From assembly GCF_001039355.2 (NCBI RefSeq), contig NW_019776040.1:1-45855 (forward strand): DNA of 45,855 nucleotides, in the 5' to 3' direction. The position numbers and the translations under genes were made by a program. Shown piece by piece: positions 1-11,550 of the stretch (within the stretch, counting starts at the first letter, position 1; each line of letters opens with the position of its first letter). The notes beneath the pieces were generated by a model. The model made no database searches. It saw only the letters and a list, made by a program, of their open reading frames with translations, and was not told the DNA's origin. The stretch is from Lingula anatina. Lineage: Eukaryota; Brachiopoda; Lingulata; Lingulida; Lingulidae.

Positions 1-43
1 AACACTTGAATGCAATTCTATGTATGATATGATTTTCTTGCAG

Positions 44-3000
44 TGGAAAGTCCTTAAGAAGAGAAATTTTGAACCTTTTGGTGTTCTTCCATTTCAAAAA
101 TAAAGATCTAAATCAGGTAAGACATTTCACAGCAATAATTGCAATTATTTGTGACTTGGTTTACATGTTTTTTTTAACAAAATTATAATTCACATATATT
201 TCTGATTAGCATGGCTTGTTTTGTTTCAGTTGTTTTACTTATGTTTTTACTTGTATTGATTTCAGTGTTTCGATAAGCCCTCCTATGCAGACTTAATGGC
301 TAGCTTATTGAGCTTGTATGTAGACCTCAACTTGGTGTTAAACAGGTACATTAACTGATATAATGTGTTGACTGTTACCACATGAAGAATTTATTATAGA
401 TATTTGATGTAATATGTAAGCATTCATATTTAAAAGGTTTTGAAAATGCTTTGTAAAAGAATTGTAATATAATAGCATGGTAACATAATGTTTTAGAGAG
501 ACTTTAATAAGGTATTGGAATGAATGACTGAAGTAATACTTCAATGATTTTAAGAAGAATTTAAGATGATGATGCAAAATCAGATTATCTGTGATGATAT
601 GAATACCGCCCCAGTCTGAACTGAAATGACTGAATGGTGATATCTGAGCCTGACGATGTCTATTATGTGCTGTCTTTTGCTTTCTCCTTTCTCAAAAATG
701 AAAAGGGTGTAAAAGTGCAAATTCATTTTACAGTGTCTGTGCTGTGGTACATTTTTCTCATTAGCTTAATTTGTCTTTTCTTTAGGAAAGTGGAGGAGGA
801 TTTTGAACTTGGTGAACACGTGGCATTTGTTGTGCATTTCTTGTTACGAAATTCACCTGTACACTACCTAGATGTTATTCTGCAGTTGGAGGCAGTGGAA
901 GAAATGGATAAAGATGTGATATTACCCCTCTTCAGGTCTATTTTTTTTTTTTTTTTTTCTTTTACACTCCAGGTTTTCGAGTTGTTGTAAAAGATAGGAC
1001 TTACAAGAAGTAAATTGATTGTTGCTACCAATAATCAATGCTTTCAAAGATAAGTTTTCAAATATATTAAAAAATATTGATATTTTGGGGCTAAAAAAGG
1101 TAAGACCCTTATTTTAATTCTAGGAAGATCCTGTCAAGTCCTCCTGCTAAGGAGACATGTGCATGGTACTCAAAGTACATGGTGGCTGTTCGCTTTGCCA
1201 TGAGAAGTCTAGGAGAAGTCAATATACAAGAAATACTGCGGGTACATATTTGCTTGTTTGTGTTGTAAAATATATGTGTACTTAACAATACTGGTACAAT
1301 GTGAAAAGAAATTGAAGAAATTTGCTCATCTTAAGGGGCATCTTGACAAGAGCCCTGTCATTTTCATAGAGATTTGATGATTTGTGTTGTAGTGTTCAAC
1401 TAATGTAGATGTATGATTTTATAACCCTCCATTTGGGACACTTTTCAGCATATCTTAATGTGGTATTTTAGGTTGCCCAAAGTATACCAGCACCTCCTGA
1501 CTTCATGGATTGGCTGAGGCAGAACCACGCAGTTGCTGTTGACAGTTTGCCAGAAACTAAAAAGTTTAAAGGAATCCACATAAGTCGATTTCTGCTGAAT
1601 CCAGCTGAAGCAGATGAGGAACTGCTGGAAAAGTTATTGGATGTATGTGTCTAGAAGTTGTCTTCAATTTTGACTGCACTGATATTTTAGTTGTCTTTTA
1701 ACTCCATGTGTGCTTTGATATAATGTGTTTACTACATTAAAAATAATTAACATGGTAACAGTGATAATAGTATATATATATATATCTATCATTTGTTTTG
1801 CTAAAAGTAAATAAAAGGTTTGTGTGTTTGATGAGAAAAGTTGTATCTGCTGTCATTGTGGTTGTAGTTTTAACATGATTAACTTGTTAGATGTTTTGCT
1901 TCTTTTTATAGATAATGACAGAACAGCATGTCACAGAGAAAGAAAATAATAGCAGTGTAGATGGTGAGAATTCAACTTTGCACAAGGATGATCAAGGTGC
2001 AACTGCAGACCAGGAGCTCACCTTCTTTGTGGATACTACAGCTGACAAGAAAACTGCTGCAGAAATGCAGGTATTAAACAGTGTAATGAAATTTGTGGCA
2101 TTGAAGAGAAATCTATGAGCAAAAACAGAAATGACTAATTATTTTTATGCAGACTTGGCAAATAATTGATGGCTGCACAGATATATGTTGGGATTTCAGA
2201 TTGTATGGAGTTAAAAAATTACACACCTTTCTACCTGTAAAAATATGAGAATATACCACCCAGTTTGAACAAGATGTGATTTAGATTTCACATATTATGT
2301 AAGATTTGTTTAAAAACAAATATTGATGACTACCAACACAAGATCTTCCAATTATTAGAAATTTGAATATTATTATGACTTGTCTGAAAATCGTTTGATA
2401 TAAAAATTTAAGTATAAAGTGTCTCACTTTCACTTTGTTATTGTGGTAAGAAATGAGTAAATGATGTAATAGTTCATTTTACTAATTTGTAAATTCAGCT
2501 GTATTCTAATTTTAACAGAGGGAGTTTCAAACTTTAAACGAAGAGACTGAAGGATTGGATAAAGATGAGAGTGATTTGGAAGTAATGGAGGTAGATATTA
2601 ACAGTGTAATCCTAAACATGGATTCTGAGTCTGAAGAGGATGTGGTGTTGGTAAGTGTCACTTTTTGTTATTTGGACAGTTTAAAGCTCTTTCTTGGAGG
2701 TAATAGATCCGCACTATAAACATAATTAAGAATTCGATAAAAGATTTTTTGGCTGGAGAAATGCTGGAGAAAATTTTTATTTCAAAATAAATGCAGTTTT
2801 TTCGATTATGCATAAGAAACAAATAATTCTATGTTTCACTTTAAAACACTTGGTTTTCTTCTCATTTATAAGGTGTGGTGTATAATTTTTAATTTTTGTA
2901 GTTATCCCGAAATGGTAGTGAATTTGGAGAAGAAGAAGATGTGGAGTCATTAACCACAAAAGAAACTGTGAAAGATGTTATTGACGCTGGCTTGGAAACT

Positions 3001-4364
3001 GTACCTGACTCTAGCTCGGACATTGAACATACTGCTACTAGACATGTTGCTTCACTCCCAGATTTATCACAGCATTTGAAAAAGATTGAACATTTACAAG
3101 AAAGAGAAGAATCGCCAGAAATTGAGATTCAAGCAGAGATTAAAAGAAATCCAGAAAAAGCATTGGAGTTATCTCCTAGTCCTATAAAAAGACGGTTAAG
3201 ACCACATAGTGCCATGAAAGGAACAAGAAAGTCTGAACGTCCCAAAAGAGAAATGACTAAAGCATTGGTCAGTATGTCTGGTGTGGAAGGTGCTTCTGGC
3301 TTACAGGTGTATGATTTTACATCAGATGTGGAGTTGTCACCAGCAAAGCTGAGAAAAACTGATACCAGTTCTATAACCAGATCATTGCCAGATAGTAAAA
3401 ATGAAGTATCTAAACTTGACAGAGAGTCCATTTCAAAAAGTGTAACTGCAGTTAGAACTCTAAGATCAAGAACTATATCTGAATGCTCTGCTGCCAGTTC
3501 CAAGGCTGATAATATGGATATCACTATATTGGATTATAGAAAGGATTTGCCAAAGCGGCATTCCAAAAGAACGAGAACCCCAGTGAAGCTGAAAGAAAAA
3601 CCAAATGATGAGGTCTCAAAAATGAAAGTGAGTAGAACTCATGAAAACGTGCATTTATCATTTAAAAAGACGATATAAATGATTCACTTTGTCAGATTTC
3701 ATCGTGTGAAATAAGAATAAAATATGTAAAGCACAGTTTCTCTTAAAGTGACAAGAAATTGTTATCTATAGCCTTCCTACCTACTATTAAGTTTGTATTT
3801 AATACTGGAGGGCATTTTTAAAGTGGACAGTTTATTCAGTATAGTAATATTTTGGTATTTCAGGGTTCCAACGACGTTATTCCTGTAATGGAACAAGTGG
3901 ATAAATCCGATACTGGACAGCCAAGGTATTTTTTGTCAAAGTGTAGTATCTTTATAATGTTTAGGTAGATTTCTGTAATTTTTATTTTTAACTAGATTTA
4001 AACACATTTTTATGAGCTCAGGCAACAGTTTTGGCTTGTCAGTTAACTATTTTTTCGTAGTAACTGATTTTTCTGTACATGTATATAACTAGGGAGGAAA
4101 CATCGGAGGGCCACAGAAGGAAATCCGGCATTCCACCCGCTTCTCGTAGAAACAGTGCCAGTGAGTAAATCATGTTGCTTTTCTGAGTACAGAAGTATTT
4201 TGATAGATATTAGACGCAAGATATTTATCAGTATTGAACAATACAATGCGCTCCAATTTTCTCTCATTTAAATGCGTCTTATCTGTCTGATTTTACTTAT
4301 TTTTGTTTCAATTCTCATTTCAGAATATGCCCTGCGATCCTCCCGGGTTGATGGCACTGAGTAA
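44..4364 (+). CDS. Unrecognised nuclear-type protein, 3' part of gene (11 exons, C-terminal 592 aa)
   Basis: Exons by splice signals and phase: 44-116, 266-345, 786-935, 1124-1241, 1472-1642, 1912-2070, 2519-2650, 2902-3627, 3864-3925, 4093-4160, 4324-4364 (TAA). The frame is open across every junction, and the gene starts upstream of the window. The first ~195 residues look helical (FVVHFLLRNSPVHYLDVI, MVAVRFAMRSLGEVNIQEIL), like a HEAT or other alpha-solenoid end. An acidic linker follows (DSESEEDVVL, GEEEDVE). The long tail is basic and Ser/Thr-rich with proline-directed sites (SPSPIKRR, SPAKLRK, RTPVKLK) and a KRHSKRTR cluster resembling a nuclear localisation signal. This composition suggests a cell-cycle-regulated chromatin or replication protein, but I do not recognise the family and assign no function. 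The exon chain is well supported; the identity is not. Confidence 0.75.
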
Positions 4365-4816
4365 AGGAAACTGTGTTGAGATTTCTTCTGGCATGGGTGA
4401 AAGTTTTCAGGATAATGCCCGATTTCAGGGTTTTCAATCTTCACTTTGATACATGTTTTTCATATGGTCTTTATGCAGTGAAAAATTGCAAGCTACGTTT
4501 TCAGGATTTTCAGTTTACAACTTTCACCCATGTAATTACACCATGTCAACGCACCACATCCAAACATACGAGATCAGTGCATGGTATTCAATATAGAATA
4601 CCCCCCTCTTGTTTTTTGTATAGAACACGTTGTTGTAATTTATATTTAAAACATTACTTGATCGAAAGCTAATACATTTACATCTTTGTAAATATATTTG
4701 CTTTATGTTTATTAGGTGTGGTACAACAGTCATATATATCACCAGGTGTTTCTTGCCTTCAAATTATTTTACAGAGAAGTATTTATATCCTCTTTGAGTT
4801 AGACTCACGGTAGGGT

Positions 4817-4822
4817 AATAAA
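4817..4822 (+). terminator. Candidate poly(A) signal for the first gene
   Basis: AATAAA about 450 nt after the TAA at 4362-4364. It is the first canonical hexamer I noticed downstream. Cleavage site not determined. Confidence 0.35.
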
Positions 4823-4993
4823 TTGTTAACATATTGCCGGCTAGTTCATCTTTCCAACCATATGAACATTATGCCAAATAGGCGAAGATGAGTCTTCATC
4901 AAAGGCATGGATATGAGGTGACGTAACCATGTTTTTAAAACAAATTTTGACCAGTAGCATACAAGATGAGAGAGAGAGATTATAGCCAATAAA

Positions 4994-4999
4994 TTTATT
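4994..4999 (-). terminator. Candidate poly(A) signal for the PLA2-like gene
   Basis: AATAAA read on the minus strand (TTTATT on plus), about 115 nt downstream of the TAA at 5113-5115. It lies within ~180 bp of the opposing gene's candidate signal, so the 3' UTRs may overlap. Confidence 0.45.
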
Positions 5000-5112
5000 T
5001 ATCATTAATTCTGACGACCGTACGTATATGCCATTAAATGAATTCTGGTTTACGCGTACGAGGGCAGTCGTTCAAGGAATAGTACTTCGAACTACCAAAG
5101 TCTTGAGAATGG

Positions 5113-6818
5113 TTAAAAATTTGAAACTTGTTTTCTCACTGCAAACTTGGATTTTTCATGTCTTTTGCACTTAATAAACCAACGATCCCAAGAAACACAT
5201 TTTTGTTTTTCATTCAATTCGAAACAATTAAATGAGTTGAAGAACACGTCTCCAACTGTTTTTGACATTTCACTGTCGGTTCTCTTCAGGCAGCTTCGGA
5301 AGGCATGGACGCATTTACAGCTCGGAAGCGTATAGTTGTCGTAGTTGTACAACTCGTGTGACCTGCTGTTACCTAAAGTAATATTTAATGTTTATGTATT
5401 AAATGACGGAAATACTTTAACAACAGAAATCTGCCAAATCTACTTATTTTCTGTTGTGTGGAAACAATCATTTAGATTTTCTTAAAAGTTCAACACGTAC
5501 CTGGGATGATTTCCTTACAGTTGTGTAGAGCACGGCAGCATGCGTCCGTCTTTTCATCAGAAAGCTTAGCTTTTGGATCTGGACGCCGCCCGCACCACCT
5601 GGTTCCTTGAGAAAAAAGTTAGATTATCTAAACCAAATGTCATTTTATTTACAATGATTGCTGGATTGTTGTTTACGTCTTGTGCAACTTTGGATTGATG
5701 ATGTTGGCGGACTACTGGTGACAACCCCAAAACGGGGAGGGAACCTTAACCTCTATAGCCGTGAGCTGACCGCTCCCAGAGATTGTTAACGTGGTGTAGT
5801 TGTAAAATGGCACTGCACGCAATTACCATACCTTGGATTTTCGAGTTCAGCAATTGCCTGGATTTAACTTGCCGTGGAATCGATGATGGGTCATTTAACA
5901 ATTTTCGTCTCTGTCATCAAAAACAAAATGATACAGTTAGTTATTTGCGATATAAGTAGGTTTTCGGTAATTTTTTAATCAACTTTCGGAATCTGAACTG
6001 GCTCAAAGAGGTAGAAGCCCCGTTATCTTCCCCTTATAACAATTCATCAAAAATCCAGCTGTTTTTGGACACCATTTTACACTTAAAAAGTTGAAAATTC
6101 GCGAAAAGGAGGAAAGTGCCCTTTTCTAGTATTAAATTATTTCACTATTAAATATACGCATACAAGACTGGCTTATGGCTAACGTCTTTGTAATTTCTCT
6201 CATGTTAAAAGCAGCTGATGATGACAGTATGGTTTACCATATCCCGATGGAATTTATTACATCTTCTCGCCAAGCGCAGAACGTCCATTTCTAACAAGGT
6301 CTGATGTTGTAGGGATTGGACGTTTGTCTGGTCAGTCAAACTCTGTGGAAGTGTTATAAAACTTAACGTTTTAGAAGCAACCGAGGAACAGCACATCTAA
6401 GTATGCAGTTCATTTTTATGCCAGTTTTACAGAATATTATTAGTTTTCTTTAAATGTTATAAACAGTTGCTTGACAAATATTTGTGGCTTCTTATTAAAA
6501 TTGCTACATTTCACCTCTGTTTCATCTACATTATGTTATTTATGTTATAACCTATGAAGGTGAGCACCGATACGATACCTCAGAAAACAGTATGTTGGCC
6601 AAGGTGGTGTTTGCACGCATTACAGTACAGTCTACCAGCTCATCTTTGGCGATGAAATACGCTGTTACAGTGTTAGCTCCATCGCTGTATATGCGAACGG
6701 TAACCTCGTTATCTTCACTCAAAACGCGCATTAAACTTCTCTCCGTCTTACAAAAACATTGAGGGAAGAATACTGCCACGAAGAACGCCACTGAAACAAT
6801 CTGTTGACTAGGTAACAT
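5113..6818 (-). CDS. Secreted group III-like phospholipase A2 homologue, predicted catalytically inactive
   Basis: Five exons on the minus strand: 6818-6579, 6396-6238, 5910-5832, 5605-5501, 5372-5113. All have GT-AG borders and the phases sum to 843 nt (280 aa plus TAA). Residues 1-~24 form a hydrophobic signal peptide (MLPSQQIVSVAFFVAVFF), followed by a ~135 aa pro-like region. The PLA2 domain starts near residue 160 with GTRWCG, then TDACCR, SCKCVHAFRSC, VGDVFFN and CVSWDRWFIKC, which is the cysteine pattern of group III (bee-venom type) enzymes. Active members have a glycine-rich WCGxG calcium loop and a CCRxHD catalytic motif. Here the loop reads WCGRRP, and after CCR comes ALHNC, putting Leu186 where His and His187 where Asp are expected. 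Hydrolysis is therefore unlikely; a ligand or regulatory role is possible. The next gene upstream is DHRS11, divergent, about 800 bp away. The frame is intact, so this is not an obvious pseudogene. Confidence 0.82.
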
Positions 6819-7617
6819 GTTTAAAGTGCAGAATTACCGGTATATAGTTCTACACAAAGACTAAAGATGCACGTGGGACAGGTGTGTCGTTCTCAGCCAT
6901 ACAAGCAACCAGGGTTTGGGTCTTATTATTTGCAGAGAACGATAAACCGGTCACTTTACATTGCGCTATATGGCCCAAATCTCCAAGTGCATGTTGTTGC
7001 ATTACATAGGCTTACATATAACGGGCAATTCCTAAAAGATTTTATAAAATCCATATTATTTCACTATAAGAGCATTTCAGAAGTGGTTCTAAATGGTTAA
7101 TTCTTTTTTTTTTTTTTTTTTTCAGATGTGATGTCGTTTTTTAAGTATTAAAGATGAAAATGCGACCATTGCGTTCTGTAACATTTTAATATTGCCCTTT
7201 TTAGGAAGGGATCAAACATATAATGTAAGGGCCTATGTGAGATCGTAGTGGAAAACAGGAGCGGATTCAGGATTCTTTGAAGAGGGGTGGCCTGCAGATG
7301 CGAAGCCGACTCTAACCCCTACAGAGCTATCTACAGGTAGAAAGTGGTCCTAAACTTTCACTAAATGATATAGCACGTGGTATACTTTTATTATATGTTT
7401 TTAGTCTGTAAAACAGATAAAAGAGACTAGCATACAGAAACCATATAGCATGCAGAAAACGATTTCAATGAAAACACATAGGCCTAAGCATTAAAAGACG
7501 TGGTCGCAGCTTGTCTTGATAATACACGCCCACATGCGTTTCATTGTGACAGTCTGCAAAACGTACGCAAGTACTGCTAGTTCACGAAGTTCAGTTCACA
7601 ACTTTGGCCATTGGGCA
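6819..7617. promoter_or_regulatory. Divergent upstream region between the PLA2-like gene and DHRS11
   Basis: About 800 bp between two divergent start codons. It holds a T-run near 7105-7122 and, at 7257-7320, one end of a 'caggagcggattcagga' repeat resembling the TIR element at 31942-32110. A plus-strand open frame (6867-7100) has no recognisable domain. An ATG at 7534, in frame with DHRS11, could extend that protein by 28 residues. No core promoter motif was identified. Confidence 0.35.
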
Positions 7618-10600
7618 ATGGATCGTTGGAAGGGAAGGGTAGCTCTGGTGACTGGTGCTTCAGTCGGTATAGGCGCTGCTATTGTCAGAAAACTTGTCCA
7701 ACATGGAATGAAGGTGGTGGGGTGTGCGAGAGGCGTTGAGAAAATACAGGTACAGTGATCAACTGTACCCTAGTTTCAAGTACCGGTAGTAGTTTTTATT
7801 AGCGCTTGTGTAATTTAAGGTTAACATGTGCTTAATTTAAAGTTATCGTGTGCGGGGTAGGCCCTTGTAGTCAACGCAGAAATGTAATGAACCACTATGC
7901 AGGAACTGTACCCCGGGCGCTGTACCCCAGATTGCTGTCCGTTATTTTATCTTGCACACACATATGGCATGGGATCGATAACGCAGTTTACCCAGCTACT
8001 TAACACTGACCTTTGTAAAAACGTATTTGTACTAAGCAATATGTGGATCACTACATAAAAATATATACTTTAATTCTATTTTACAGAAAATACAGGCTGC
8101 GTCAATTCCTTATCTTATAATTTAGGGTTCATGTGTCTCCTCCTTTCTATTGGATTCTTTTATTGTGCCAGTAACTACCAGTGAAGCCTACATTTGTGAG
8201 AATGACAGTAATGTAATATTTAATCAGGCATTCGGTATTCACATATAAAATTAACTGAATTATTGCTTACTTATTTTTCTTTTATGCAGGCCAAACTGAA
8301 GAAAAAGACAGCAGTTCAAATGAAATTATTCATTTAAATTTAAAAGCACCTCCTTTTACTTTAGGCCCTGGCAGATGAGCTGAAAGATAAGGATGGAACT
8401 TTGCTACCAATCAAATGTGATCTCTCCAATGAAGAGGAAATACTGTCCATGTTCAAAACAATCAAACAGACCTGGGGTGGTGTTGATGTGTGCATTAATA
8501 ATGCTGGTTTGGCACTCAATGCACCATTGCTCAGTGGAGCAACAGAGCAGTGGAAAACCATGTTAGATGTAATACTGATTTATAATAGAAAGTCAATTGC
8601 AAAGTAAAGTCTTGTAAGCATAAAATACCTAATTACAGCAGAATTCAATAGTGTTTTCAAAACTTACCATTTTCCATTCTTTCAAATATCTGTTGCAGTA
8701 TTTTATTGTGTCTTTAATTTTGTTTTTGACAAATGTACTTGCATCATTGATATTTAGTTTTATTTAAACAAGGTCAACATAATGGGTCTGTGCATCTGTA
8801 GCCGTGAAGCATTCAAATCAATGAGAGTAAGAAAGGTTGATGATGGACATATAATACTTATTAGCAGGTAGGAGATCATGCAGCTCACCAAGATTACATG
8901 TGTGTACCATAATCATTTTTTTCAAAACATTTTTTCATACTGTAGTAGGAGGTAAGGGTACTCTACACTAGGGGCCAGTTCAGTGATGAAATAATTTTCC
9001 ATGCAAAAATCTTTGCTCACAGTAGAAAAAACTGCTACGAATTATCCAGGGACACACTGATATCTTGGAATATCTAGTGAAAAATTAATCTGTGGTCCTG
9101 GTAGAGGGTAAGGTAGGGGTGCCAGAGATCACATAGGACGTACAGTATCATGTACACATTTAAGTGGAATTTTAACATATGGAGGGGGTTACTTAATCCT
9201 CTTGTTTTTTTAAGTAAAACACTTTACTCATGATTATATGCAATTTCATTACTGAAGAAAATTATGTTTACACCAAATATTTCAGTATGTCGGGACATCG
9301 TGTTATACCATCAGCAGCCATCCATTTCTATTCAGCTACCAAGTATGCTGTAACAGGCATTCTTGAAGGGCTGAGGAATGAAGTCCGAGCTCTGAAGACC
9401 AATATAAGAATCAGTGTAAGTGATTTAATATGATTGATTCGAAAGGCAGGACAGGTGGCAAGATTTTTAGAAATCCAAACGTTGACTTTGAAATTGACAA
9501 TTACATTTCAGTATGGGAGCATATAGGCTAGTTCCTAACACTCCTCAGCTTCACTTTTATGCAGCCACAAAGTTTGCAGTACGTGGTATACTGGAGGGGA
9601 TGAGAAATGAGTGTCGAGCACTGGAGTCTAATATCAGAGTGTCTGTAAGTTTATATGCTTTAAAAAAAAAACTAAATAAAAGTGCCAGATGCAATCACAG
9701 CAAAAGACATATTGATTATATTAAAAAAATTGCCAAAAATGCAGTGCTAGAGTTAGGAGTTTCAAGTGAAAACACAGATGAATAATTCTTCTTTCAAACT
9801 TCAGAATTCTTTTTTCTTGCATGCTGTTTTCATACTTTCCCTCTTATGATAAACATTTGAAGATCTTCCAAGTAAGAACTTTTCCCAATCATCTGAAGTA
9901 TACTCACTTTATTTGCTGTCATTGATTATCTTACCCTATGTATTTACTTGGCCATGCAGGTACTAATATTTTGACTTTGAATTACACAGGAAATTCAGAT
10001 GTAAATCCAGTCAAGATTCTATAAGAAGACAAACTCAACTGATTCAAAATGTTCTCATGTCTTCTCATGTGATTTAACAATGCCCCATGTGGATCGTTAA
10101 TCAACTGGATAAAAACTGACAGTATGAGAGAAGTCTCAATCAAGAGACTAAAAAATCCCAATTTCAGTTTCATGCATTCCACTGTTGTTTTTCGGATTGA
10201 AGGTCACAGGGCTATATCACATGGCAGTGGGTTAAATTTGTTGAATATAAAGCAGGCCTGTAGCCAGCAATTTTCTTGTTTGAAAAAGTGGACCCTTTTC
10301 CATAAAAGCTTCATGTACCTAGATCAAATTTTACCCAGAATGGACCTTTTCCCAACAAAAGGAGTGGTTCTTTCGAACCCCCTCAAGCCCCCCTGGCTAC
10401 GGGCCTGTAAAGGAATGAATTTATGAAATCCAGCTTTTTGTTCTAATGCATCAAATGACTGTGACATAGATTATGATGAGAAAGAAGGCCACAAGGAAAT
10501 GGATTTTTAATAATCATTTAATTTCTTCCAATATATAGGCAGTCAGCCCAGGTGTAGTGGAAACAGAATTTGCATACAGGCTTCATGAAGGGCAAGAGGA

Positions 10601-11110
10601 AAAGGCGAAAGCCATATATTCCAAGGCTCCTGTAAGATTTTTTAGTCCTAGCCATGAATTTTGAGTTCCTCAAATAATAAAAAAGTCATAAAAAATTATT
10701 CCTTCAAGATGAATGTGAAGTAGTGCTTAACTTTATGTAAACTGTAAATACAGTGCTTCTCAACATCTTATTGTGCACATCAACTTCAGGTTCTTCAGGG
10801 AGAAGATATAGCAGATGCTGTGATCTATGCATTGTCTGCACCACCACATGTTCAGGTGTGAAATAGTTTTGCTATATATAACAACAGTATCTAAGTTATC
10901 CAATTTGTTCTCAAGGGAGTCTTTCCATTTTTAATTCATATTGATTTTTCCTCAAATGACTTTTGCTTTGTGTGCATGCACCTGTGGTTCTCCTAGTACA
11001 TTCAGATCAGATTTTGGCAAGATAATTTTTTTTTTTTTTGTTTAGTAACGTTAAATTTCTTTCCTCAGGTCCACGACATTCTCCTACGTCCAACATCACA
11101 GGTTTCTTAG
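7618..11110 (+). CDS. DHRS11: Dehydrogenase/reductase SDR family member 11-like (classical short-chain dehydrogenase)
   Basis: Exons: 7618-7749, 8365-8568, 8773-8867, then one of 9286-9415 (4a) or 9512-9644 (4b), then 10539-10631, 10790-10855, 11069-11110 (TAG). The product is 253 aa with 4a or 254 aa with 4b. Rossmann nucleotide-binding motif TGASVGIG at residues 12-19, NNAG at 89-92, Asn114, and YSATK (Tyr159/Lys163, exon 4a) or YAATK (exon 4b). The wording throughout (KVVGCAR, CDLSNEEEILSMF, SMSGHRV, SPGVVETEFA, RPTSQV at the C-terminus) matches the DHRS11 family, cytosolic NADP(H)-dependent reductases of steroid and other carbonyl substrates in vertebrates. I start at MDRWKGRV because family members begin near this point; the in-frame ATG at 7534 is an alternative. 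An AG at 8288-8289 opens a short frame that stops, so it is not used as the exon 2 acceptor. Confidence 0.93.
9286..9415 (+). other. DHRS11: DHRS11 alternative catalytic exon 4a
   Basis: 130 bp, acceptor ttcag, donor gtaagt, entry phase 2, exit phase 0. Encodes MSGHRVIPSAAIHFYSATK and onward; the closer match of the two exons to the family consensus. Confidence 0.88.
9512..9644 (+). other. DHRS11: DHRS11 alternative catalytic exon 4b (tandem duplicate)
   Basis: 133 bp, acceptor tttcag, donor gtaagt, same phases as 4a and only 96 bp downstream of it. Encodes MGAYRLVPNTPQLHFYAATK and onward. It keeps Tyr and Lys but replaces the Ser-Gly after Met with Gly-Ala, and is one residue longer. About 60% identical to 4a at protein level by eye. 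Confidence 0.88.
10253..10407. mobile_element. Short TIR element (MITE-like), ~155 bp, in DHRS11 intron
   Basis: Begins CAGGCCTGTAGCCAG and ends CTGGCTACGGGCCTG, an inverted repeat with one mismatch in 15. No transposase. It creates the spurious open frame spanning 10124-10426. Confidence 0.7.
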
Positions 11111-11544
11111 GGACAACAATTAGTCATCACCAGATGAACAGATAAAAGTGGAAGGACAGGTGGACTATCTAGGAATACATTGATTTAAACCTTTACACTA
11201 ATTTTTTGATAAAATTTAGTAATTTGTTGTAGTATGTCATTTTAAAAAGCTTTTAGACTTATTTTTTCACATATTCCCATTCACCACAGTGACTTCAATA
11301 TTATTTTGAGCAATATTTGCTGTTTGTGGTACATTGTGATATGCTTTGCATGGCAGATTTGTCTGTGGATGATGCCCTGTGTTGGACGGTAACCATTTAT
11401 CAGACGTGATCATGTGTAACAATTTCAATTAACATTTCTTTAGAGTGCCAATTACCATTCATTACCAGCTGGGAGGCTGAACGACTTAAGTCTTATTCCT
11501 TTTAGGTTTAAATCATTAAATAGGCATACTTTCTGATTAATTTG

Positions 11545-11550
11545 AATAAA
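11545..11550 (+). terminator. DHRS11: Candidate poly(A) signal for DHRS11
   Basis: AATAAA about 435 nt after the TAG stop, within AT-rich 3' sequence. Confidence 0.45.

Larger units (their letters stand above)
4365..5112. other. Convergent intergenic region / 3' UTRs
   Basis: Lies between the stop codons of two convergent genes. It holds AATAAA on the plus strand (4817-4822) and on the minus strand (plus-strand TTTATT at 4994-4999). The short open frames at 4373-4742 have no splice context and no recognisable domain. Nothing else seen. Confidence 0.5.

Noticed and set aside
634-990. 118 aa plus-strand open frame
   Set aside because: Only 786-935 is exonic (part of the first gene). The rest is intron read-through on both sides of clear AG and GT sites.
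3129-3524. 131 aa minus-strand open frame
   Set aside because: Antisense shadow of the long basic exon 2902-3627, with no splice context or recognisable domain.
8290-8340. Alternative acceptor before DHRS11 exon 2
   Set aside because: The AG at 8288-8289 leads to a frame that stops after about 15 codons. The acceptor at 8363-8364 gives the conserved protein.
10124-10426. 100 aa plus-strand open frame in DHRS11 intron
   Set aside because: Mostly the 155 bp TIR element; no protein family resemblance.
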